From NCBI RefSeq assembly GCF_028743715.1, contig NZ_CP117996.1, forward strand, positions 372,001 to 436,000: DNA of 64,000 nt, read 5' to 3'. This DNA comes from Microbacterium sp. Clip185 (lineage in GTDB: Bacteria > Actinomycetota > Actinomycetes > Actinomycetales > Microbacteriaceae). Below, piece after piece: positions 37,097-45,835 of this stretch (positions are counted from its first letter, which is position 1; the number at the start of each line of letters is the position of its first letter). Below the pieces are notes generated by a model that was not told the DNA's origin, ran no database searches, and saw only the letters and a list, made by a program, of their open reading frames with translations. A program made the position numbers and the translations under genes.

Positions 37097-37126
37097 CGGC
37101 GAAGAAGCGACGGGATGCGGCCATGA
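37094..37126 (+). CDS. Possible 10-codon leaderless leader ORF of the NUDIX gene
   Basis: GTG 37094 starts a 10-codon ORF (M-R-R-R-S-D-G-M-R-P) whose TGA (37124-37126) overlaps the NUDIX ATG (37123) as ATGA. Together with the TAGCGT box 6 nt upstream, this could be a translated leader that brings ribosomes to the NUDIX start, which lacks a clear ribosome site. Only the geometry supports it; a second example is at 54985. Confidence 0.4.
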   Translation: MRRRSDGMRP

Positions 37127-37587
37127 CCGCGTACAGCGCGGGGCTCCTTCTCTTCCGGCCCGACACCGCCGAGGTGCTGATCGCGCACATGGGCGGGCCG
37201 TTCTGGCAGCGCAAGCAGGCGGGAGCGTGGTCGATCCCGAAGGGGGAGTACGACCCCGCATCCGAAGATCCGCTCGCCGCCGCGGAACGCGAGTTTCAGG
37301 AGGAGCTGGGGCTTACGCCGCCCGCCGGGGAGCGGGTGGAGCTCGGCGAGTTCCGCTACTCGTCGGGCAAGCGCCTCCGGGTGTTCGCGCTCGACGCCGA
37401 CGGTTTCGCCCTGGTCGGGATGCGGTTCGGCGAGTTCTCGCTCGAATGGCCGCCCCGTTCGGGGCGTATGGAGTCGTTCCCCGAGGTCGACCGTGCCGAA
37501 TGGGTGCAGGTCGACGACGCGCGGGACCTGTTGGTCGCCGCGCAGCGCCCCGTGCTAGATGCTCTCGCTCCGCACCTGGTGGGCTGA
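37123..37587 (+). CDS. NUDIX hydrolase-domain protein
   Basis: A 154-aa NUDIX protein with the NUDIX box G-x5-E-x7-REFQEELGL (about 48-71), YDPASEDPLAAAEREFQEEL. It resembles the small-actinobacterial branch (AGLLLFRPDTAEVLIAHMGGPFW...WSIPKGEY) that hydrolyses nucleoside diphosphate derivatives, such as Ap4A or RNA 5' ends. The start is ATG 37123. No other in-frame start is available. Its ATG is embedded in the stop of a possible leader ORF. Confidence 0.88.
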   Translation: MTAYSAGLLLFRPDTAEVLIAHMGGPFWQRKQAGAWSIPKGEYDPASEDPLAAAEREFQEELGLTPPAGERVELGEFRYSSGKRLRVFALDADGFALVGMRFGEFSLEWPPRSGRMESFPEVDRAEWVQVDDARDLLVAAQRPVLDALAPHLVG

Positions 37588-37601
37588 ACGCCGGGGACGC
37601 A

Positions 37602-37666
37602 TTGTGTATACCCTAAGCGCTCATCGTCTCTGCGGGTGGCATCATGATGGCTGTTGTGCATACACT
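37602..37666 (+). promoter_or_regulatory. Putative gntR-prp operator pair and promoter
   Basis: Two copies of TTGTG(T/C)ATAC (37602-37611 and 37654-37663) lie 52 bp apart. The second overlaps a -10-like TACACT (37661-37666). Sites of the TTGT..ATAC kind are typical of FadR/GntR-type regulators, and the adjacent gene is one, so autoregulation is likely. Confidence 0.6.
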
Positions 37667-37699
37667 GTGCGAGTTCATCGACGTGCCAGAGGAGGCAGG

Positions 37700-38380
37700 A
37701 TGCGTGCGAGTGACCGTGCGTACCGCACTCTCCTCGAGCAGATCCAGTCCGGTGAGCTGGCGCCGGGAACCGTGCTGGGCGAGGTGGAGCAGGCGCGCCG
37801 GCTCGGCGTGAGCCGCACCCCGCTGCGAGAGGCCATCGGACGCCTCGCCGCCGACGGCCTCGTGGCTCAGGCCTCGCCGCGGGTCACCGTCGTCACCGAC
37901 ATCGACGCCGACGACATCCGCGCGCTCTTCGCCGTGCGCCGCGCCCTCGAGGAGTCGGCGGCCCGCATCGCGGCGGAACGCGTGGCAAGCGGCGCGCCGG
38001 GGGAGGCATTCGCCGCGCTCGCCGAGCGCTGGGCGGCGGAGGACCCGCAGGCGGATGCGGACGCCTACTACGCCACGATCGCGCAGTTCGACCAGGCGCT
38101 GGACGCCGCCGTCGGCAACGACTACCTCATCGCCGCGCTGCGGACCGTGCGCACCCACCTCGTCCGCGTGCGCCGCCTCGCGCGCGACAACCCCGCACGC
38201 CTCGCCGCATCCGCCGCCGAGCACCGGTTGATCGCGCACGCCATCGCCGACGGCGACGCCGAACTCGCAGCGCACGCCACTCACGTGCACCTGCATCACG
38301 CCCTGACCGCCATCCTCGCGTCGCTCGCCGACGCATCCGACGCCCCCCGCGTCGCACGATCCACACCGGGAGCAGCATGA
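37700..38380 (+). CDS. GntR/FCD-family regulator of the methylcitrate operon
   Basis: A 226-aa FadR-group regulator. The winged helix at about 5-70 ([39 protein letters not shown]) is followed by an all-helical FCD ligand domain, with the metal-binding Asp/His positions in [16 protein letters not shown] and [16 protein letters not shown] 37700 has AGGAGG 6 nt upstream. It overlaps prpD by ATGA and is most likely controlled by 2-methylcitrate or propionyl-CoA-derived compounds. Confidence 0.88.
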   Translation: MRASDRAYRTLLEQIQSGELAPGTVLGEVEQARRLGVSRTPLREAIGRLAADGLVAQASPRVTVVTDIDADDIRALFAVRRALEESAARIAAERVASGAPGEAFAALAERWAAEDPQADADAYYATIAQFDQALDAAVGNDYLIAALRTVRTHLVRVRRLARDNPARLAASAAEHRLIAHAIADGDAELAAHATHVHLHHALTAILASLADASDAPRVARSTPGAA

Positions 38381-39900
38381 TCACGCACCACCTCCGTGTC
38401 CACACGAGCGAAGAGAAGCTCGCCCGCGAGGGTCAGCTGGCCTGGCACATCGCGGAGGTCGCCACCGACCCCGTGGCGGTCGATGCGGACGTCGTCGACA
38501 TGATCGTCAACCGGCTCATCGACAACGCGGCCGTCGCCGCCGCATCCCTCACCCGCCGACCCGTCGTCGCTGCGCGCCAGCAGGCACTGGATCACGCCGT
38601 CTCCGTCGGCGGCGCCGGTGCGACGGTGTTCGGGTGCGCGCTCGAGCGCCGCACCTCGCCCGAGTGGGCCGCGTGGGCGAACGGCGTCGCCGTCCGCGAG
38701 CTCGACTACCACGACACCTTCCTCGCCGCGGACTACTCGCACCCCGGTGACAACATCCCGCCGATCCTCGCCGTCGCGCAGCATGTCGGCGCCGACGGCG
38801 CCGCGCTCGTGCGAGGCATCGCGACCGGTTACGAGATCCAGATCGACCTCGTGCGCGCGATCAGCCTGCACAAGCACAAGATCGACCATGTCGCCCACCT
38901 CGGCCCTTCGGCGGCAGCCGGGATCGGCACCCTGCTGGGGCTCGACGCCGAGACGATCTACCAGGCCGTCGGGCAGGCGCTGCACACGACGACCGCGACC
39001 CGGCAGTCCCGCAAGGGCGAGATCTCCACCTGGAAGGCGCACGCACCCGCGTTCGCCGGCAAGATGGCGGTCGAAGCCGTCGACCGTGCGATGCGCGGCG
39101 AGACGTCACCGTCGCCCATCTACGAGGGCGAGGACGGCGTCGTCGCCTGGCTGCTCGACGGTAAGGATGCCTCCTACGACGTGCCGCTGCCGGCTGCGGG
39201 GGAGTCCAAGCGGGCGATCCTGGACTCGTACACGAAGGAGCACTCCGCGGAGTATCAGGCACAGGCGTGGATCGATCTGGCCCGCAAGCTCGGCACCGAG
39301 CGGCCCGAGCTGCGCGATCCCGCGAACATCGCGTCGATCGTGCTGCACACCAGCCACCACACGCACTACGTGATCGGCTCCGGGGCGAACGACCCGCAGA
39401 AGTACGACCCGACCGCATCCCGCGAGACGCTCGACCACTCGATCCCGTACATCTTCGCGGTCGCGCTGCAGGACGGAACGTGGCACCACGTGGACTCCTA
39501 CGCGTCCGAGCGCGCGGCGCGCGCGGACACCGTCGAACTGTGGCACAAGGTCACCACGGCCGAGGATGCGGAGTGGACCCGCCGCTACCACTCCGAGGAC
39601 CCGAACGAGAAGGCGTTCGGCGGGCGCGTGGTCATCACCCTCACCGACGGATCGGTCAGCGAGGACGAGATTGCCGTGGCCGACGCGCATCCGCTCGGCG
39701 CCCGCCCGTTCGTGCGCGAAGACTACGTGCGCAAGTTCCGGCTGCTGGCGCAGCCTGTGCTGGAGGAGGCGGAGATCGAGCGTTTCCTCGAGCTCGTCCA
39801 GCGCCTGCCGGAGCTGACCGCCGACGAGGTGCGCCAGCTCTCGATCGTCGCGAAGCCGGGCCTGCTGCTCTCGCAGCCGGCGCCCAAGGGGCTGTTCTGA
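38377..39900 (+). CDS. prpD: 2-methylcitrate dehydratase
   Basis: A 507-aa MmgE/PrpD-family protein. It has [23 protein letters not shown] and the [20 protein letters not shown] stretch of true PrpD enzymes. It removes water from 2-methylcitrate to form 2-methyl-cis-aconitate in propionate breakdown. ATG 38377 overlaps the gntR stop. The stop overlaps prpB as TGATG. Confidence 0.94.
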   Translation: MITHHLRVHTSEEKLAREGQLAWHIAEVATDPVAVDADVVDMIVNRLIDNAAVAAASLTRRPVVAARQQALDHAVSVGGAGATVFGCALERRTSPEWAAWANGVAVRELDYHDTFLAADYSHPGDNIPPILAVAQHVGADGAALVRGIATGYEIQIDLVRAISLHKHKIDHVAHLGPSAAAGIGTLLGLDAETIYQAVGQALHTTTATRQSRKGEISTWKAHAPAFAGKMAVEAVDRAMRGETSPSPIYEGEDGVVAWLLDGKDASYDVPLPAAGESKRAILDSYTKEHSAEYQAQAWIDLARKLGTERPELRDPANIASIVLHTSHHTHYVIGSGANDPQKYDPTASRETLDHSIPYIFAVALQDGTWHHVDSYASERAARADTVELWHKVTTAEDAEWTRRYHSEDPNEKAFGGRVVITLTDGSVSEDEIAVADAHPLGARPFVREDYVRKFRLLAQPVLEEAEIERFLELVQRLPELTADEVRQLSIVAKPGLLLSQPAPKGLF

Positions 39901-40796
39901 TGCTCGGGTCGAGCGCCTCCGCATCCGACAAGCGCCGCGCCTTCCGCGCCGGACTCGCCTCGGGAGAGCTGATGCGGCTGCCGGGCGCCTTCAATCCGCT
40001 GTCCGCGCGACTGATCGAACGCAAGGGCTTCGAGGGCGTCTACATCTCGGGCGCCGTGCTGTCGGCCGATCTCGGTCTTCCCGACATCGGTCTGACGACC
40101 CTGACCGAGGTCGCCGGACGCGGGGCCCAGATCGCCCGCACGACCGAGCTTCCGGCGCTCATCGACGCCGACACCGGCTTCGGCGAGCCCATGAACGTCG
40201 CGCGCACGATCCAGATGCTCGAGGACGCCGGCGTCGCCGGCGCCCACATCGAGGATCAGATCAACCCGAAGCGCTGCGGGCACCTCGACGGCAAGGCCGT
40301 GGTCGACGAGCAGACGGCGCTGCGCCGCATCCGTGCCGCCGTGGATGCGCGCCGCGACCCCGACTTCCTCGTCATGGCACGCACCGACATCCGCGCGATC
40401 GAGGGACTGGATGCGGCGATCGACCGCGCGAAGGCGCTCGTGGATGCGGGGGCGGACGCGATCTTCCCGGAGGCCCTGGCGACCCTCGACGAGTTCGAGG
40501 CGATGCGCCGCGCCGTCGACGTGCCGATCCTTGCCAACATGACGGAGTTCGGCAAGAGCGAGCTCTTCTCGGCCGACCAACTGCGCGACGTGGGCGTGAA
40601 CATCGTGATCTGGCCGGTCTCGCTGCTGCGCATCGCGATGGGCGCCGCCGAGCGGGCACTGGACGATCTCGCGGACAAGGGACACCTGCGCGACAAGGTC
40701 GGCGAGATGCAGCATCGCGCTGAGCTCTACGACCTGATCGACTACGAGCAGTACAACAGCTTCGACGACAGCATCTTCACCTACACGCGTCCGTGA
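39900..40796 (+). CDS. prpB: 2-methylisocitrate lyase
   Basis: A 298-aa enzyme of the isocitrate-lyase/PEP-mutase family. The catalytic KRCGH motif is present (INPKRCGHLDGK), with GVYISGAVLSADLGLPDIGL, DADTGFGEP and EDQ metal-binding segments. It splits 2-methylisocitrate to pyruvate and succinate, the last step of the methylcitrate cycle. ATG 39900 overlaps the prpD stop (TGATG). Confidence 0.95.
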   Translation: MLGSSASASDKRRAFRAGLASGELMRLPGAFNPLSARLIERKGFEGVYISGAVLSADLGLPDIGLTTLTEVAGRGAQIARTTELPALIDADTGFGEPMNVARTIQMLEDAGVAGAHIEDQINPKRCGHLDGKAVVDEQTALRRIRAAVDARRDPDFLVMARTDIRAIEGLDAAIDRAKALVDAGADAIFPEALATLDEFEAMRRAVDVPILANMTEFGKSELFSADQLRDVGVNIVIWPVSLLRIAMGAAERALDDLADKGHLRDKVGEMQHRAELYDLIDYEQYNSFDDSIFTYTRP

Positions 40797-40822
40797 CGCG
40801 CGGCCGAGCACGAAGGAGTGAC

Positions 40823-42013
40823 ATGACCGAGCAGGACCAGATCCGGAAGGGACTGGCGGGGGTCGTCGCGGACGAGACCGCCATCTCCAAGGTCAACCCC
40901 GAGTCGAACTCACTGCTGTATCGCGGATACCCCGTGCAGGAGCTCGCCGCCACGCAGCCCGTGGAGGCGGTCGCCTACCTGTTGTGGCACGGCGAGCTGC
41001 CGAGCGGCGAACAGCTCACCGAGCTCCGGCTCGCCGAGCGTGAGCACCGGGCGCTCACGGCCGCCGTGCAGGCGGCGATCGAGCTCGTACCGCTTGACGC
41101 GCACCCGATGGACGAGGTGCGTACCGCCCTCAGTGTGCTGGGAGCGGCGGATCTCGCCGGTGTCGGTTCGGTGTTGGATGCGGTCGGCACCCCCGACGAG
41201 AACCTCGCGCGCAGCCTCCGGCTGTTCGCCGCACTGCCGGCGATCGTCGCCTACGGTCAGCGACGCCGCCGAGGACAGCTTCCGATCCCGCCGCGCGACG
41301 ATCTGGACTACGCGGCGAACTTCCTGTGGATGACCTTCGGGGAAGAGGCGGATGCGGTCGTCGTCGACGCCTTCAACCGATCGATGATCCTGTACGCCGA
41401 GCACTCGTTCAACGCGTCCACCTTCACCGCGCGGGTCATCGCCTCGACGCTCAGCGACCTGCACTCCGCGGTCGTCGGCGCGGTCGGTGCGCTGAAGGGC
41501 CCCTTGCACGGCGGTGCGAACGAGGCGGTGCTGCACATCTTCGACGAGATCGGCGAAGCGGAGAACGTCACCGCCTGGCTCGACGACGCGCTCGCGAACA
41601 AGCGCAAGATCATGGGCTTCGGCCACCGCGTCTACAAGCGCGGCGACTCTCGTGTGCCCACCATGAAGGCAGCGCTCGACGGGCTCGTCGCCCACTACGA
41701 CCGGCCGGATGTGGCACGGCTCTACGACGCGCTCGAGAGCGAGTTCGTGGCGCGCAAGGGCATCTACCCCAACCTCGACTACCCGTCGGGGCCCGCCTAC
41801 AACCTCATCGGTTTCGACACGGTGACCTTCACCCCGCTGTTCGTCGCCGCGCGGGTGGTCGGCTGGACGGCCCACATCATGGAGCAGTACAGCCGCAACG
41901 CCCTCATCCGTCCGCTCTCGGTGTACGTCGGTCCCGACGAACGTCACGTTCCCGGCTACGTCCCCGACGAGGCTGCTGAGCAGGTCAGCGAGCGGCCCGA
42001 AGAGAAGGGCTGA
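40823..42013 (+). CDS. prpC: 2-methylcitrate synthase / citrate synthase
   Basis: A 396-aa citrate-synthase-family protein with the active-site His residues in EHSFNASTF and GFGHRVYK, GALKGPLHGGANE and NLDYPSGPAYN. Context in prpDBC indicates propionyl-CoA plus oxaloacetate to 2-methylcitrate. ATG 40823 has GAAGGAG 5 nt upstream and is preferred to GTG 40793, which overlaps prpB by GTGA and would add ten residues. Confidence 0.93.
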   Translation: MTEQDQIRKGLAGVVADETAISKVNPESNSLLYRGYPVQELAATQPVEAVAYLLWHGELPSGEQLTELRLAEREHRALTAAVQAAIELVPLDAHPMDEVRTALSVLGAADLAGVGSVLDAVGTPDENLARSLRLFAALPAIVAYGQRRRRGQLPIPPRDDLDYAANFLWMTFGEEADAVVVDAFNRSMILYAEHSFNASTFTARVIASTLSDLHSAVVGAVGALKGPLHGGANEAVLHIFDEIGEAENVTAWLDDALANKRKIMGFGHRVYKRGDSRVPTMKAALDGLVAHYDRPDVARLYDALESEFVARKGIYPNLDYPSGPAYNLIGFDTVTFTPLFVAARVVGWTAHIMEQYSRNALIRPLSVYVGPDERHVPGYVPDEAAEQVSERPEEKG

Positions 42014-42017
42014 ATCC

Positions 42018-43196
42018 GTGCGCGAGGCGGTGCTGGTCGATGCGGTTCGCACGCCCTCGGGGCGCGGCAAGCCCGGCGGTGCGCTCAGCGGCGTGCACCC
42101 CGTGGATCTCGCCGCCGGTGTGCTGCGCGCCGTCGTCGAGCGCAACGAGCTCGACGATGCGCTCGTCGACGACGTGCTGCTCGGCTGCGTCAGCCAGGTC
42201 GGCGAGCAGTCCACGAACATCGCGCGTCAGGCCGTGCTCGCCGCCGGGTTCGCCGAGACGGTGCCTGCCGCCACCTTCGACCGCCAATGCGGCTCGGGTC
42301 AGCAGGCCGTCCACTCGGCGGCGCACGCGATCATGGCGGGCGCGGCCGACATCGTCATCGCCGGCGGCGTCGAGTCGATGAGCCGCGTGCCCCTCGGCTC
42401 GGCGGCCGCATCCGGATCCCCCGTCTCGCCGCTGCTCGGTGAGCGCTACCCCGACGGACTCGTGTCGCAGGGCATCGCCGCAGAGCTGATCGCTGCGAAG
42501 TGGGGGTTGTCGCGTGAGGCGCTGGACGCGTACGCGGCCGAGTCGCATCGCCGCGCCGCGGCGGCCGCTGCGGCAGGGCTCTTCGCCTCGCAGGTCGTGC
42601 CCGTCGAGACGCCCGCAGGTCTCGTCGAGGTCGATGAGACGATCCGCGCGGCCACGACGGCGGAGGCGCTTGCGGGGTTGGCGCCGGCGTTTCGCACCGA
42701 TGACGCAGGGTCCCGCTTCCCCGAGCTTCAGTGGCGCGTCACCGCCGGATCGTCGTCGCCGCTGACCGACGGAGCGTCCGCGGTGCTGCTCATGAGCGCA
42801 GAACGCGCGGCGGAGCTCGGGATGCGGCCGCGCGCCGTGCTGCGTTCGTTCGCCGTCGTGGGCGACGACCCGCTCATGATGCTCACCGCGCCGATCCCGG
42901 CGACGCGTCGCATTCTGGATCGCGCGGGGCTGACGATCGACGACATCGACGCGTACGAGGTGAACGAGGCGTTCGCCCCGGTACCGCTCGCGTGGCTTGA
43001 CGACCTCGGCGCCGACCCGGCGCGTCTGAACCCCTGGGGCGGTGCCATCGCGCTCGGGCACGCGCTCGGGTCTTCGGGGACGCGTCTGCTGGGAACCCTC
43101 GTCGCGCACTTGGAGCACACGGGCGGAAGCCTGGGGCTGCAGGTGATGTGCGAGGGCGGCGGCATGGCGAACGCGCTGATCGTCGAACGGGTCTGA
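42018..43196 (+). CDS. Acetyl-CoA acyltransferase (thiolase)
   Basis: A 392-aa thiolase. The nucleophile Cys is in FDRQCGSGQQA (about residue 90), NEAFAPVPLAW carries the second-loop Glu/Asn positions, GHALGSSG is the usual His motif and C in MCEGGG is the second catalytic Cys (CEGGGMANA in place of the common CIGGGQG). It cleaves 3-ketoacyl-CoA at the end of beta-oxidation. GTG 42018 starts 4 nt after prpC, so it probably belongs to the same transcript. Confidence 0.9.
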   Translation: MREAVLVDAVRTPSGRGKPGGALSGVHPVDLAAGVLRAVVERNELDDALVDDVLLGCVSQVGEQSTNIARQAVLAAGFAETVPAATFDRQCGSGQQAVHSAAHAIMAGAADIVIAGGVESMSRVPLGSAAASGSPVSPLLGERYPDGLVSQGIAAELIAAKWGLSREALDAYAAESHRRAAAAAAAGLFASQVVPVETPAGLVEVDETIRAATTAEALAGLAPAFRTDDAGSRFPELQWRVTAGSSSPLTDGASAVLLMSAERAAELGMRPRAVLRSFAVVGDDPLMMLTAPIPATRRILDRAGLTIDDIDAYEVNEAFAPVPLAWLDDLGADPARLNPWGGAIALGHALGSSGTRLLGTLVAHLEHTGGSLGLQVMCEGGGMANALIVERV

Positions 43197-43256
43197 GACG
43201 GATTCCTCCGGGATCGACCCTGCCGCGCTCGGGTGTGCGCATGCCACGATGGGCAG

Positions 43257-44033
43257 ATGAGCGCCTACGAGACGATCCTGATCGAGCAGCACGGTCGCGT
43301 CGGGTGGATCACCCTGAACCGCCCCGACGCCCTCAACGCCCTCAACTCGACCCTGGTGGGTGAGCTCGCCGCAGCCGTCGCCGCCTTCGACGCCGACGAG
43401 GGCGTCGGGGCGATCGTGCTCACGGGCAGCGAGCGCGCGTTCGCGGCGGGCGCCGACATCAAGCAGATGGCCGACAAGTCGACGCGCGACATGCTCGTGG
43501 ACAACCCGTTCGCAGCGCTCGAGGACGTGGCGCGCGCCCGCACGCCGCTGATCGCCGCGGTCGCCGGATTCGCCCTCGGCGGCGGGTGCGAGCTCGCCAT
43601 GATCTGCGACATCATCCTGGCCGCGGACACCGCCCAGTTCGGTCAGCCCGAGATCTCGCTGGGCGTGATCCCGGGCCTCGGTGGCACCCAGCGGCTCACC
43701 CGCGCCGTGGGTGCGTACAAGGCGGCCGAGCTCGTACTGACGGGCCGGCGCATGGGGGCCGAGGAGGCCGAGCGTGCGGGACTCGTCTCGCGCGTCGTCC
43801 CCGCGGCTGACCTGAGGGATGCGGCGATGGAGGTCGCCGAGGCCGTCGCCGCGAAGTCGCTGCCCGTCGTCTACGCCGCGAAGGAGGCCCTGCGTGCCGC
43901 CCAGGAGACGACGCTGGCAGAGGGCCTGCGGTTCGAGAAGCAGAGCTTCGCCACGCTCTTCGCACTCGACGACCAGAAGGAGGGGATGGCCGCCTTCCGT
44001 GAGAAGCGTGCGCCTGAGTTCCGCCATCGCTGA
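43257..44033 (+). CDS. Enoyl-CoA hydratase
   Basis: A 258-aa crotonase with the full hydratase signature: AFAAGADIKQM and GFALGGGCELAM oxyanion segments, and both Glu positions of short-chain enoyl-CoA hydratases in ALGGGCELAMICDIILAADTAQFGQPEISLGVIPGLGGTQRLTR. It hydrates trans-2-enoyl-CoA. Very similar to EchA8-type enzymes. The start is ATG 43257. Confidence 0.91.
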   Translation: MSAYETILIEQHGRVGWITLNRPDALNALNSTLVGELAAAVAAFDADEGVGAIVLTGSERAFAAGADIKQMADKSTRDMLVDNPFAALEDVARARTPLIAAVAGFALGGGCELAMICDIILAADTAQFGQPEISLGVIPGLGGTQRLTRAVGAYKAAELVLTGRRMGAEEAERAGLVSRVVPAADLRDAAMEVAEAVAAKSLPVVYAAKEALRAAQETTLAEGLRFEKQSFATLFALDDQKEGMAAFREKRAPEFRHR

Positions 44034-44078
44034 CACCGAGTGTCGTCTAGACTCGTCCTGTCGAAGGAGCACCGCCCC

Positions 44079-44855
44079 ATGAGAATCGTCGTGCTGGTCA
44101 AAGAAGTCCCCGACACCTACGGTGACCGCGTCCTGGATCTCGAGACCGGCCTCGCCGACCGCGCCGCCAGTGACCGCGTCATCGATGAGATCGGGGAGCG
44201 CGCCCTCGAAGTCGCCCTCTCCTACGCCGACGCGCACCCGGGAACCGAGGTCGTGGCCATGATGATGGCCGCCGAAGAGGCGACGCCCACGCTGCGCAAG
44301 GCGCTCGCTCTCGGTGCGGCCTCCGCCGTTCAGATCGTCGACGAAGCGCTCCGCGGTGCCGATCTGGGACTCACCGCCCAGGTGCTCGCCGCCGCCATCT
44401 CACGTACCGGATTCGACCTCGTCATCGCGGGCAACCAGTCCACCGACGGTGTGGGCGGTGTGATCCCCGCCATGATCGCCGAACGGCTCCACGTGGCCTC
44501 GGCGACCGGTCTCGCCCGCGTCGAGCTCGCCGAGGACGCCGTCGAGGGCGACCGTCCCGGCGACGGCGCCGTGCGCCGCATCCGTGCCGAACTGCCCGCG
44601 GTGATCTCGATCACGGAGGCGATGCCCGAGGCGCGGATGGCGGGCTTCAAGGGCGTCATGGCGGCGAAGAAGAAGCCCATCGAGACGCTGTCGCTCGCCG
44701 ACCTCGGGATCGATGCCGACGATCCCGACACCGCCCGCTCGATCATGATCGCCATCGCTCCCCGCGCCGCGCGTGCGGCGGGACAGGTGATCGTCGACGA
44801 CGGCGACGGCGGCAACCGCCTCGCCGAGTTCCTGATCCAGAACCGCCTGGTCTGA
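44079..44855 (+). CDS. etfB: Electron transfer flavoprotein subunit beta
   Basis: A 258-aa ETF beta with the signature KEVPDTYGDR, AGNQSTDGVGGVIPAMIAE, and the recognition-loop-like segment MAGFKGVMAAKKKPIETL. With EtfA it carries electrons from acyl-CoA dehydrogenases to the membrane quinone pool. ATG 44079 has GAAGGAG 9 nt upstream, and a TAGACT box lies at 44048-44053. Confidence 0.94.
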   Translation: MRIVVLVKEVPDTYGDRVLDLETGLADRAASDRVIDEIGERALEVALSYADAHPGTEVVAMMMAAEEATPTLRKALALGAASAVQIVDEALRGADLGLTAQVLAAAISRTGFDLVIAGNQSTDGVGGVIPAMIAERLHVASATGLARVELAEDAVEGDRPGDGAVRRIRAELPAVISITEAMPEARMAGFKGVMAAKKKPIETLSLADLGIDADDPDTARSIMIAIAPRAARAAGQVIVDDGDGGNRLAEFLIQNRLV

Positions 44856-44867
44856 GAGGTGACGACG

Positions 44868-45833
44868 ATGACCGACTTCGCCGACGACGCCATCCTGGTG
44901 CTGCTCGAGACCTCACCCGGCGGGGGGCTCGCCGCATCCGGGGCCGCGCTCATCGGGGCCGCGTCCCGCGTGGGGACACCCGTCGCCCTCGTCGTGGGTG
45001 ACGCGGAGCTCGCCGCGACCGCCGGTCAATGGGGCGCGCCTCGTGTGCTCGTCGCGCCGGCCGGCGAGGGTCTCGGCGTAGCCGAGGTCGACGCGCTCGC
45101 CGCTGCGGTGGCGCACGTGAGTCCCGAGGCCGTGCTCGTGTCGCACTCGCTCGACGGGCGCGACGTCGCGGCCAGGCTCGCCGCGCGCTTGGGCGCGGCT
45201 CTTGCCGTCGACATCGTCGGCCTCGATCGCGACGACGAGGGCGTGATCGCGCACCACTCCGTGTACGGCGGCGCGTACTCCGTCGACGCGGCGGCGACCT
45301 TCGGACCGCTCGTGGCCACGGTGCGGCAGGGAGCGGTCGAGGATCGCGCGGGGGCCGCGGAGCCGGTCGTGACGGAGCTCGCCGTGACCGCATCCGGTGC
45401 GCCGGCCGCATCCGTCGTGTCGACCGAGGTGATGGAGAAGTCCTCGTCGCGGCCAGAACTGCGAGGAGCCGCGCGCGTCGTGTCGGGCGGGCGCGGACTC
45501 GGCTCGGCCGAGAAGTTCGCCCTCGTGGAGCAGCTCGCCGACACGCTCGGCGCCGCCGTCGGCGCCTCCCGCGCGGCGGTGGATGCGGGCTTCATCGCCT
45601 ACGAGCACCAGGTCGGTCAGACCGGTGTCTCGGTGTCGCCCCAGCTGTACGTCGCGCTGGGGATCTCCGGTGCGATCCAGCACAAGGCCGGCATGCAGAC
45701 CGCGAAGACCATCGTGGCCGTCAACAAGGACGCCGACGCGCCGATCTTCCAGATCGCGGACTTCGGCGTCGTGGGCGACGTGTTCCAGGTGGTGCCGCAG
45801 CTCATCGACGCCCTCGCGGCGAAGCGAGGCTGA
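44868..45833 (+). CDS. etfA: Electron transfer flavoprotein subunit alpha
   Basis: A 321-aa ETF alpha. The C-terminal FAD domain has [38 protein letters not shown] and [25 protein letters not shown]. The N-terminus is typical of the actinobacterial group. ATG 44868 follows GAGAGG by 8 nt. GTG 44859 would add three residues. etfB is 12 nt upstream. Confidence 0.94.
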   Translation: MTDFADDAILVLLETSPGGGLAASGAALIGAASRVGTPVALVVGDAELAATAGQWGAPRVLVAPAGEGLGVAEVDALAAAVAHVSPEAVLVSHSLDGRDVAARLAARLGAALAVDIVGLDRDDEGVIAHHSVYGGAYSVDAAATFGPLVATVRQGAVEDRAGAAEPVVTELAVTASGAPAASVVSTEVMEKSSSRPELRGAARVVSGGRGLGSAEKFALVEQLADTLGAAVGASRAAVDAGFIAYEHQVGQTGVSVSPQLYVALGISGAIQHKAGMQTAKTIVAVNKDADAPIFQIADFGVVGDVFQVVPQLIDALAAKRG

Positions 45834-45835
45834 GG

